This document shows positions 17,285 to 24,828 of a stretch of DNA of 42,306 nucleotides, in pieces. The notes beneath the pieces are model-generated. The model made no database searches. It saw only the letters and a program-made list of their open reading frames with translations, and was not told where the DNA came from. The translations under genes were made by a program, and so were the position numbers. Where the stretch lies: positions 1 to 42,306 of the forward strand of contig CAUZFZ010000090.1 in assembly GCA_963579025.1 (NCBI GenBank). Direction: 5' to 3'. Numbering within the stretch: position 1 is the stretch's first letter; every line of letters starts with the position of its first letter. The stretch comes from CAUZFZ01 sp963579025. GTDB taxonomy: Bacteria; Planctomycetota; Planctomycetia; Planctomycetales; Planctomycetaceae.

Positions 17285-18139
17285 TTATGGCGAGGGCTCT
17301 TTAGTCGGTGTCGCGAGGTCTTTGGCGAGAGTCGATGGCGTGAGCGTTTGCGCCAGCTCGCGGATTTCCGGGCAGGTGATCAGGTCGCGGGTGATGGAGC
17401 TGTCGAGCAGCTCGGTCACCACTGTGATGTCGCCGCCTTTCAACTGCAGGAAGAGATCGGCGTAGTGCTTGTCTTCCAGGGCCGTCTGCACGATGGCGAT
17501 GTGTTCGAGTTCCGTGATTCCGTGTTGTTCGGCGACTCGTTTCAGGTCGTCTGGCGAGGCGTTGAGAATTGTGACCAGCGAGCGGACCTCGTGACCGTAC
17601 TCACGAAGGCGCGGGACATGGTCGAGTACCGCGAGTTTGGACACGTCGGCGATCGTGCGACATGTCTCGCTGAGTGAGGTGACCCACAGGGGAGGCTCTT
17701 CGATGGCTTCCTGCTCAACTTTGACTTGTGCCTCAAGGGAGTGAATGAATGGCAGCATACTGCCCAGGCAGGCGATGCCGATGCAGAACGTCGCTGACCA
17801 CAACAGACCCAGTCCCGCACCGGCGACATGATTGCACCACCACGACCAGCGGCGCGATTCACTATCTGGCTTGATTGAATCAGGGCCGTTCTGTAACCGC
17901 GTGTGACAGGCACGGACTGCCAACGTAGCTGCAATGAAGACCACCGCCGCCGCGATTGCTGCAGTCAGTAGAGTCGCGGAAAGCTGTTCCGGCTCACGCC
18001 ACAACACGACGATCAACGTCAGCAGGGTCAGAAGAGACGGGATCCAGCTCGCCACGGTTGCCAGCGCGCCTCGGCGGTAGCCTCGCCATGTCATGAACAT
18101 GGCGAACAATACGGCCAGAAGCAGCGTGAACTCTCTCAA
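17285..18139 (-). CDS. CvpA-like membrane protein
   Basis: A 284-residue protein with about four N-terminal membrane helices (residues 3-16, 30-47, 57-76 and 103-130). The early MTWRGYRRGALATV loop is typical of CvpA (colicin V production) family proteins. The C-terminal 150 residues are soluble and helical. It starts at a TTG whose last bases overlap the stop of the upstream 741-residue gene (TTGA, 18136-18139), with GAGG 10 bases upstream, so the two are coupled. Assignment to CvpA is by topology and loop pattern, not by long identity. Confidence 0.7.
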   Translation of the reverse strand: MREFTLLLAVLFAMFMTWRGYRRGALATVASWIPSLLTLLTLIVVLWREPEQLSATLLTAAIAAAVVFIAATLAVRACHTRLQNGPDSIKPDSESRRWSWWCNHVAGAGLGLLWSATFCIGIACLGSMLPFIHSLEAQVKVEQEAIEEPPLWVTSLSETCRTIADVSKLAVLDHVPRLREYGHEVRSLVTILNASPDDLKRVAEQHGITELEHIAIVQTALEDKHYADLFLQLKGGDITVVTELLDSSITRDLITCPEIRELAQTLTPSTLAKDLATPTKEPSP

Positions 18140-20361
18140 CGAGCGATGTCCTCAATATGGAACCACGAGTGATTAACGGCGAGGCCGTTCTCTTCGGTCG
18201 TTGCACTGTGGTAACTGCGCAGGGCGCTCAGCGAACGAATCACGACGTCACTCTGCATCTTCATCATGTTAACCCGTTGCTGAGCGGCCGGGGAATTTCT
18301 TCTATTCATCACCAGGGCGGCAGCGTTGCCGACGCGGTGGAAGTAGTCCCAGACCTCAGTCAGCTCCAGGACCAGCACGGAACCGGCCGACTTGTCGAGT
18401 GCGATGACCGGACTGGTCAGCATGGGCCGCTCGCCGGTCATTTCCTCGGCCAGACGTGTTGAAGACGAGAGAATCAGCAGGCGATCTTTCAACAGGGCAC
18501 ACGGTGCCGCGTCGGGACCCAGCTCGACGGGCAGCGGGTAGTAGTACAGCGTTCCGCCGGCCAGTGATCGTGTCTGTGGATCGGGGATGGCGACCTGGGG
18601 TGGCAGTGCTGTTGGTTCGAGTTCCCGGATGTCATCCAGCAGTTTGCGAGTGGCGTCGGTGTAACTGGAGATCGCCAGTTTGAACTGCTCGGCATCGTTC
18701 AGTTCAATGGCCACGCCCAGTCGCGGCACGGGCACTGGCTGAGGCAGCGGCTCCTGTTCAGGCGGACCTGCGAATTCACCGTGACCGTCGAGCAGCAACA
18801 CGGACTGTGTCCCGTCGACTGCCGGTACGAGATGGTCGCGCGTGGCGGCATCCATCGATTCGAGAAACGGTAAGGCAATAGCCATGACACCGTCATACCG
18901 CTCCCGTTCATCGGGAGGGATATTGGGCACGCCGAATTCTTCGAAGTAGCCAAAGGCGATTTTCATCCACTTCACGGCCTGGTCGTAACTGTCAGGGCTC
19001 TTTGTTGCGCGTGCTGCCGAAAGCAGAATCGGCTGCTCGCTGCGATGCGTCATGACTGACAGCGGCTGCGAACCGTCCAGGGACGACGGAAACGGCCCGC
19101 CGAAACTCCAGGACTCGATGCCTTTGTTATCGAAGCTGAATGCCAGCGTTGAGTGCGATTCCGTTGCGGCGATCTCACCGGCGAGCATCCGCGCGTCTTT
19201 TCGCAAGCGTTCGTCCAACTCGGGCGGCAGATTGCCCTGCGGCACCATCGCCAGCAGATTGCCGGCGATATTCTCGAAGTCTTCCGATGTCAGCGGCTGG
19301 GCAGCCATGCTGGCGGCGGTGTAACTGATCGACGCGAGGCCGTCTTTGTAACGTGCCAGCAGTGGATCAAGCATTTTCGTGGACGCCAGCGACTCGCCTT
19401 CGCCCCATTGTTCGAGCAGCGATGTGTCGCTGCCGAGTGACAGCATCAGGTAATCATCAAGCACACCCGCCGCGATATTGATGCGTTGGCCGCGGACGAA
19501 GTCCTGCAGTCGCTGACTCGCGTCGGGCGTCACCTGAGCGGACGCCAGTGCGGCCGTCACCTGCTCCATCATGGGTGGAGGCACGTCGTCGCCGGAGGCT
19601 TCGAAGACGTAAAACGTGGTGCCTTTGATCTGTCGCTGTTCGATTGCGCCCACAGGCAGCGCATCAACCTGAGCCAGCCAGTCATCCAGAAACTGCGTCG
19701 CTCGATCGGCGTCGGTTAATTGAAAACCGATCAGCACGGACGGCAGCTTCAATCGATCCTGGTTGGTCACCACGGCCTCGATCATCCGATTCACAGCTTC
19801 GGCGTTGTCGACGTCTTCGACTGAACCTCCCGTGACACCAGCAAGTCCCGCATTCCAACGCATCAGAGTCAGTTCGCCTTGCAGTTCGCCGATGGCCTGA
19901 AAGACCTCAGGCAGGTCCGATCCGGTACAGACGAAGACTTCCGTCGATAGTGCCTCGTGCAGAATCGACAGGCCTTCAACGGCACGCGGGTCAGTGGTGG
20001 CTGTCTGCATGAAACTGGCGTAAACCGGATGCTGCTGTGCCTGCATCCACATCTGCTGCACAGTGGGAATCGACAACAGGTTCTGTACGGCGTTACTTTC
20101 CCACACGTCCTGCCAACGGCTGACCAGATTCATCGTCGACGAGAAGGCCGAGACATCTGCGGGCACCTGGACGGCTGCGCCCAGATCGACGACCAGCTCG
20201 GTTTCGCTGCCGGTCTCGGATGGTTGATCGGCGTCCACTTTGACGACCGATTTGTCCGGCACCTGGTCCGGTTCCGGTTCACCCCCGGACTTGAACACGA
20301 TAGCGCCGACAACAAGCAGCGCGGCGGCACCTCCGAAACCGACGAGGATTCCCCTGTTCAT
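18136..20361 (-). CDS. Membrane-anchored DUF3352-like protein, unknown
   Basis: A 741-residue protein with an N-terminal anchor (MNRGILVGFGGAAALLVVGA) followed by an acidic linker and a long soluble region outside the membrane. Repeated two-part alpha/beta units such as VLIGFQLTDADRATQFLDDW and LGVAIELNDAEQFKLAISSY resemble the repeats of DUF3352-type proteins. No catalytic motif is visible. The frame is open to 20400, but ATG 20361 has AAAGGA 8 bases upstream and starts right at the anchor. It is coupled to the CvpA-like gene by a 4-base overlap. Confidence 0.75.
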   Translation of the reverse strand: MNRGILVGFGGAAALLVVGAIVFKSGGEPEPDQVPDKSVVKVDADQPSETGSETELVVDLGAAVQVPADVSAFSSTMNLVSRWQDVWESNAVQNLLSIPTVQQMWMQAQQHPVYASFMQTATTDPRAVEGLSILHEALSTEVFVCTGSDLPEVFQAIGELQGELTLMRWNAGLAGVTGGSVEDVDNAEAVNRMIEAVVTNQDRLKLPSVLIGFQLTDADRATQFLDDWLAQVDALPVGAIEQRQIKGTTFYVFEASGDDVPPPMMEQVTAALASAQVTPDASQRLQDFVRGQRINIAAGVLDDYLMLSLGSDTSLLEQWGEGESLASTKMLDPLLARYKDGLASISYTAASMAAQPLTSEDFENIAGNLLAMVPQGNLPPELDERLRKDARMLAGEIAATESHSTLAFSFDNKGIESWSFGGPFPSSLDGSQPLSVMTHRSEQPILLSAARATKSPDSYDQAVKWMKIAFGYFEEFGVPNIPPDERERYDGVMAIALPFLESMDAATRDHLVPAVDGTQSVLLLDGHGEFAGPPEQEPLPQPVPVPRLGVAIELNDAEQFKLAISSYTDATRKLLDDIRELEPTALPPQVAIPDPQTRSLAGGTLYYYPLPVELGPDAAPCALLKDRLLILSSSTRLAEEMTGERPMLTSPVIALDKSAGSVLVLELTEVWDYFHRVGNAAALVMNRRNSPAAQQRVNMMKMQSDVVIRSLSALRSYHSATTEENGLAVNHSWFHIEDIAR

Positions 20362-20846
20362 GCCTGCCGTCCTTTCAGATTTGTGATGACCTTGTTGCAC
20401 TCGTCACAAACTGGTCGATACCAGTGAAGTCAACAGACGTCAAGCTGCGCGGCTCCTGACCTGCGTCTAAGAAATGGAAATGGAGATCTGCGCGGGCGCA
20501 CGCGTGGCGTGTTGACTGTCGCGATTGAATGACCGCTCGACGCCGAAATCAGAATTCGGCGCCGACAGAATCGTCAACCACTGGTTGCACAGAAGTCGCA
20601 GGAGTTCTCGTGGCCGCACATTCTGGAATCGCCACGTCAGTAGCGGACTGTGCCAGTTCGTGGTCCTACGGATACGGGACACCGTGAGGCACTCGCTGCT
20701 GGCCAATCCAGCACTCTTGAGGCTAAAGAGTAACACTTCCGCGTTAGAATAAATCTGCCACCGGGAAGCACGCGTCGCGCGACGTTGTGGCCTCTCTCGG
20801 ACCGCAAGTCATTTTCGCTAACACACTCAGACCATGGAGATTCGAC
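20362..20846. other. Divergent intergenic region, no gene seen
   Basis: This 485-base stretch separates two divergent genes and must hold their promoters. It contains a small 7-base-arm hairpin at 20541-20561 (CGCCGAA / TTCGGCG) with no T-run. Open frames on both strands show no domain, export signal or ribosome site that I can support. Confidence 0.5.
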
Positions 20847-22406
20847 ATGTCCAGACACGATCGTCGCGAGTTTCTTGCAAGCGTTGGACAGGGCATGCTG
20901 GTGGCCAGTGTCGGGGCGACAATGGCGTCTGACCTCGGGCTGGCACCGGCTCTGGCGGACGATTCTGATGAGCGGATGACGTTTGGTTCGCTGGAGCCGC
21001 TGGTCGGGCTGATGCAGGACACGCCGCCGGACAAGCTGCAGCCGATTCTGGTCGAGAAGATCCGGTCGGGCGTTGAACTCAAGACGCTGGTCGCCTCAGG
21101 AGCGCTGGCCAACGCACGGAGTTTTGGCGGACAGGACTACATTGGCTTTCACACGATCATGGCTCTGATGCCCGCGTGGCAGATGTCGCAGCGAATGCCG
21201 AAAGGCACAGAGGCGCTGCCCGTACTCAAAGTTCTGTACCGCAATGCCGAGCGGATTCAGCAACACGGAGGTCGCAAAACCGAAGTGCTCAAGCCGATCA
21301 GCGGCGCAGCGCTGACCCACGAGCGCGGCGGCGAACACCTGCAAGCTGTGATGCGCACGGGAAAGATGGACGATGCCGAGCAGACGTTTTACGGACTGTC
21401 GCAAGGCGATCCCGCGGATGCCTTCAACGCTCTGCAACACATCGTGCATGACGACATCAACGTGCATCGCGTAGCACTCGCCTGGCGGTCCTGGGATGTG
21501 TTGCGACTCACGGGTAAACAGCATGCTCATACGCTGCTGCGACAGTCAGTCCGCTATTGCGTGCAGCAGGAAAACAACTGGATTCGTCCCAAGCGAGACG
21601 GAAAACTTCCGATTCGCACGACGTTGCCCAGGATGCTCGATGAGTACAAACTGATCAGCCGAAAGCCGGGCACAAAGCCCGGTGACGACCAGTGGCTTAC
21701 CGAACTGACGAACGCCGTCTTCTCCGGTAGCCGCGAGCAGGCGGCCGAGGCGGTCGCATCAGCGCTGGGCGACGGATTTGCACCAGAAAGCGTCGGCGAG
21801 GCGATTGCGCTCGCGGCAAACCAATTGGTTCTGCGTGATTCCGGACGCGCGAAGGACGTCGATCGCAAAGGCCATTGCGAGCGACTGAAGGGCAGCGTCC
21901 ACGGCGACTCGGTCGGCGTGCACGCTTCGGACGCTGCAAACGCCTGGCGGAACATTGCCCGCGTCAGCAATCACCGTAACACCATGGCAAGTTTGGTCAC
22001 CGCAGCGTTTCACACCGCTGGCCGGGCTGGTGGCGTTGGCCGCGAACCGCACCCGCTCGCCGAACAGCTGGAAGGCTTGCGTGGCAAAGACCCGGCTGGG
22101 CTGCTTGCTGAAACTGATCAGGCAATCCGCAGCCAGGACCAGGCCGGTGCCGCCGCTGCGGTCGCACTCTACGGCGAACAGGGACACGCTCCCCAACCCG
22201 TGTTCGATCTTCTGTTGAAGTACGCCGTCAGCCAGGACGGCGCTCTCCACGCGGAGAAGTATTACCAGACCGTCACTGAGGAATTCCAAAGTGGTCGCGC
22301 TGCCTTCCGCTGGAACCACTTGATCGGCCTGGCCCGCGTCACTGCCAGCGAATACGGCTGGCCTGCACCGGGACACGACGACGCCACGCGCCTGTTGAAA
22401 GGATAG
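20847..22406 (+). CDS. Tat-exported helical protein, unknown
   Basis: A 519-residue protein with a twin-arginine signal: SRHDRREFLASVGQGMLVAS (R6-R7), then cleavage near ALADD. The mature part is mostly helical with histidines (GFHTIMALMPAW, HIVHDDINVHRVALAWRSW, CERLKGSVHGDSVGVHASD) that could hold a metal, and a Tat route would suit a protein folded with a cofactor before export. I do not recognise a named domain. The start at ATG 20847 has GGAG 7 bases upstream; the longer frame from 20787 would bury the Tat signal. The next gene follows after 6 bases. Confidence 0.78.
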   Translation: MSRHDRREFLASVGQGMLVASVGATMASDLGLAPALADDSDERMTFGSLEPLVGLMQDTPPDKLQPILVEKIRSGVELKTLVASGALANARSFGGQDYIGFHTIMALMPAWQMSQRMPKGTEALPVLKVLYRNAERIQQHGGRKTEVLKPISGAALTHERGGEHLQAVMRTGKMDDAEQTFYGLSQGDPADAFNALQHIVHDDINVHRVALAWRSWDVLRLTGKQHAHTLLRQSVRYCVQQENNWIRPKRDGKLPIRTTLPRMLDEYKLISRKPGTKPGDDQWLTELTNAVFSGSREQAAEAVASALGDGFAPESVGEAIALAANQLVLRDSGRAKDVDRKGHCERLKGSVHGDSVGVHASDAANAWRNIARVSNHRNTMASLVTAAFHTAGRAGGVGREPHPLAEQLEGLRGKDPAGLLAETDQAIRSQDQAGAAAAVALYGEQGHAPQPVFDLLLKYAVSQDGALHAEKYYQTVTEEFQSGRAAFRWNHLIGLARVTASEYGWPAPGHDDATRLLKG

Positions 22407-22412
22407 TGAGCG

Positions 22413-22562
22413 ATGCAAAGAGTCATCATCGGTTTGGCTTCCCTGGCCGTCATGCTGTCGACGGCCAGGGCTCTTTGCGTGTCCGATCGACGCCGACGGC
22501 CAAACCGAAGCTTCTTTGCTGATCCGGCGATCACAAGCTGTACGCACTCAAGGAAACAATAG
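22413..22562 (+). CDS. Tiny secreted peptide or decayed gene start
   Basis: A 49-codon frame: a good signal peptide (MQRVIIGLASLAVMLSTARA) followed by only 29 residues, basic and Cys-containing, with no fold visible. AAAGGA precedes the ATG, and the spacing of 6 bases after the Tat-protein stop suggests an operon. The sequence past the signal has no family match, so it may be a surviving 5' end of a longer secreted gene lost by frameshift or deletion. Confidence 0.4.
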   Translation: MQRVIIGLASLAVMLSTARALCVSDRRRRPNRSFFADPAITSCTHSRKQ

Positions 22563-22758
22563 GACGCTCCGCCCCAGCCAGTGGGCGACGCACTCGGGGA
22601 ATCGCCACCACGCGCATACCAATTGATGCGGGCTTTGGAATAGACCCGCTGAACCGTGTCGAGAGAGTGGTGTGGGCTGATGCCGCCGCAACCTGGGTCA
22701 GCGTGGCGTTGTGGAACATCTCAACGGCGTGGCCCCGCGACGCGGGAACCTGTCGACG

Positions 22759-22905
22759 CTATGCGCCCGACGCGACAGCCCAGTCGTACTTGTTGAGCTC
22801 AAGTACGAGAAATACGACTCCGGTAATCAACGCTGCGGTCGAGACGAACAGCAGCGCGACCCAGACGTCGGGTACGGGTTTCGGTTTAGAGCCGGGTTGT
22901 GACAT
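22759..22905 (-). CDS. 48-residue single-helix membrane protein
   Basis: Reads MSQPGSKPKPVPDVWVALLF, continuing STAALITGVVFLVLELNKYD to a TAG at 22761-22759. One clean membrane helix (about 13-38) with a Pro-rich cytoplasmic-type start. Its ATG overlaps the last 20 bases of the coiled-coil gene upstream, with purine-rich GAGAGAAAAG just before it, so translation is probably coupled. No family is named, but its place at the end of a membrane-anchored coiled-coil operon suggests a small partner subunit. Confidence 0.65.
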   Translation of the reverse strand: MSQPGSKPKPVPDVWVALLFVSTAALITGVVFLVLELNKYDWAVASGA

Positions 22906-23743
22906 AGTCTTTTCTCTCGATCACACCATTCTTGGCGCGGCTGGTAACGATTCCGACGGACCGGTCGGGAGTGACAAGTTCAAGACGAATCTGGCCCAGA
23001 AACTTGTTTCTGTCACCGACTCGGTACACATACAGCACAGTCCCCTCGCGAACACCATCGTCACTTCCGATGGAGACTTCGATCAATTCACGACCAGCGC
23101 GAGCGGACTTCTTCGTCTCCAGCACCTCGCCGAAGACCAGCGGAGTCGGGGCACTTTGTCGGGCATAGTCCTTCGGGTCGGTCGAGAAACCATTGCTCGC
23201 CAGGACACGACGATACACGGCAACCGATGACAGCAGCTCGTTGTAGCGGGACACCAGGCTTTTTCGCTCAACGTTCATGTTGAAGTTTTCATCTTCCTTC
23301 TGTCGCACGCGGGTATTCTGCTTGTTCAACTCGTCCGCCTGTTGCTGATTGATATTCCGCATCGTCAACGCTTCTTCACGACGCATCGTCGCTTCCGTCG
23401 CCGTGATGTCGGCCAGGGCCTTCTGCGTGGTGAGTTCCAGGTTCAACGTTTCCAGGTCGTCCTGCAGGTTGTCATTACTCAGTTCGGCCTGGACACGCTT
23501 GTTTTCGGCGGCTGTCTTGCCGTTCTCAGCATTGTCACGTTCGGCACTGAGTCGGTCGATTTCTGCATCGAGCACTGTCTCGGTTTCATTCAGCGCTATC
23601 TGTAACTGGGCGACCTTTTCACGCGCTGTCACCGTAGCCGCCTGCCAGGTCTGTTGCCGCGTGAAGATAGCGCCCGCAAGTGCCATGAAGCAGATGCTGA
23701 GCACAAGCTGAATGATGACCAGAAGCTTGCCGATGAATGTCAT
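22886..23743 (-). CDS. Membrane-anchored coiled-coil protein
   Basis: A 285-residue protein: N-terminal helix (MTFIGKLLVIIQLVLSICFM, about 5-27), a long coiled coil (about 38-165, heptads rich in E, N, Q and R), and a C-terminal beta domain (VFGEVLETKKSARAG, ELIEVSIGSDDGVREGTVLY, then GQIRLELVTPDRSVGIV). That layout resembles MreC or other periplasmic scaffold proteins, with the coil for oligomerisation. It overlaps its upstream neighbour by 4 bases and its downstream 48-residue partner by 20, forming an operon. Function unknown; envelope organisation is inference. Confidence 0.75.
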   Translation of the reverse strand: MTFIGKLLVIIQLVLSICFMALAGAIFTRQQTWQAATVTAREKVAQLQIALNETETVLDAEIDRLSAERDNAENGKTAAENKRVQAELSNDNLQDDLETLNLELTTQKALADITATEATMRREEALTMRNINQQQADELNKQNTRVRQKEDENFNMNVERKSLVSRYNELLSSVAVYRRVLASNGFSTDPKDYARQSAPTPLVFGEVLETKKSARAGRELIEVSIGSDDGVREGTVLYVYRVGDRNKFLGQIRLELVTPDRSVGIVTSRAKNGVIERKDYVTTRL

Positions 23744-24465
23744 CTGTCTGAATCCTGTTCAAAGGAAACGTTCTGATCCACTGGTTCCGCCGGACCCCCG
23801 GCGGTGGCCGTCGAGACCGTCGCTCCCTCGCGAATGAGCTGCTGTTCCCGTTCCGCGAGTCGCAGACGCAGCCCTTCCATCTGATAATACAAATCGAGCA
23901 GCACACGTCGTTGCTCAGCAAGCTGAAACGTCTCTGCTTCGATCGATTCCTTTTGCCGAAGCAGTCGGAAACCCGATCCGCGGCGACGTTCAGCTTCCTC
24001 ACGGATTTTCTTGGCCTGCTCACCTTTGGCTGTCGCCGCGAGCACAATGGCTTTCACCTTCTGCTGCAGAGTCTCACGCGCGGCGTACAACTGAGCAACA
24101 CGAGCTTCCATACCTTTCGTGTCTGTCTCGACATTGATCTGCCGCGATCCGATGTTCAGCTCCAAGGCAACAATCTGCGGCTGAAGCGGATCGATCAGGT
24201 CCTGATTCCGCTGTGTTTCAGCGGCGTATGCCCGTCCAATCACGTCGGCCAGATTGGCTGAGGTGCCCGCATCTTCCCCCGTGCGCCGTCGGGCGCTCCA
24301 CGTGGGATTCTCATCCGCCGACTGAGTAAACGCATAGTCAGGCAGATTGAGCATCTCAGTCTGCCAGTTCGGTCCCGAATTACTGAGCGCGATCGCGAAA
24401 CCCATAAACGCAATGCTGGTGGCCGCAATGAAGACGACCATGATCTTGCTGAGTTTGGTGACCAT
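23740..24465 (-). CDS. Membrane-anchored coiled-coil protein, operon partner
   Basis: About 241 residues from ATG 24465: anchor helix (MVTKLSKIMVVFIAATSIAF, about 7-27), then a periplasmic stretch and a long helical region (about 70-220) with LRLRLAEREQQLIREG at the end, ending in an acidic tail. It pairs with the next coiled-coil protein, overlapping by 4 bases. The frame is open to a TTG at 24531, but neither start has a good ribosome site; 24465 begins just before the anchor. No family recognised; likely a complex with its two downstream neighbours. Confidence 0.7.
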   Translation of the reverse strand: MVTKLSKIMVVFIAATSIAFMGFAIALSNSGPNWQTEMLNLPDYAFTQSADENPTWSARRRTGEDAGTSANLADVIGRAYAAETQRNQDLIDPLQPQIVALELNIGSRQINVETDTKGMEARVAQLYAARETLQQKVKAIVLAATAKGEQAKKIREEAERRRGSGFRLLRQKESIEAETFQLAEQRRVLLDLYYQMEGLRLRLAEREQQLIREGATVSTATAGGPAEPVDQNVSFEQDSDR

Positions 24466-24531
24466 GGGAAATGCCCGCGCTGGCGTGGGATGAGACTGAC
24501 GGGATGAGTCAGGTTGGATCACGGCAGACAA

Positions 24532-24828
24532 TCGTCGCCGCAGCCCATTGTCCGAATCGTCTGGTAGAGGTCTTGAAGATGAGCGTTTGGTGAGTATACG
24601 GCTGCCGGAAATCCAGGGTCAAACAGAAAGAGCCGACGTTAACGGCAGCAACTCCGTCACGGCCCGCAGTATCCGGTGGCAGTCCGTCAGACCGTCAGTA
24701 ACGACGTTTTCCGGGCAATGTGCCGAACCGTTACGAACGAACGCCAGCTCATCACGCCATCACGCAAACCAACTGCCAGAATCCACCGGGATTGCTGTCG
24801 CACAGCGGTGAGTCGCCGATCCGGAGAA
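24532..24828. other. Intergenic region, no gene seen
   Basis: About 300 bases between the PSD1 stop and the coiled-coil operon. It must contain that operon's promoter, but I can point to no clear element or repeat. Confidence 0.4.

Noticed and set aside
20541..20561. Small hairpin as a terminator
   Set aside because: Only 7-base arms and no T-run; upstream genes diverge from it.
20467..20736. Frames on both strands of the divergent region
   Set aside because: No domain, export signal or ribosome site; likely chance.
22667..23230. 187-residue plus-strand frame
   Set aside because: Overlaps the coiled-coil gene and the 48-residue gene on the other strand; low-complexity composition.
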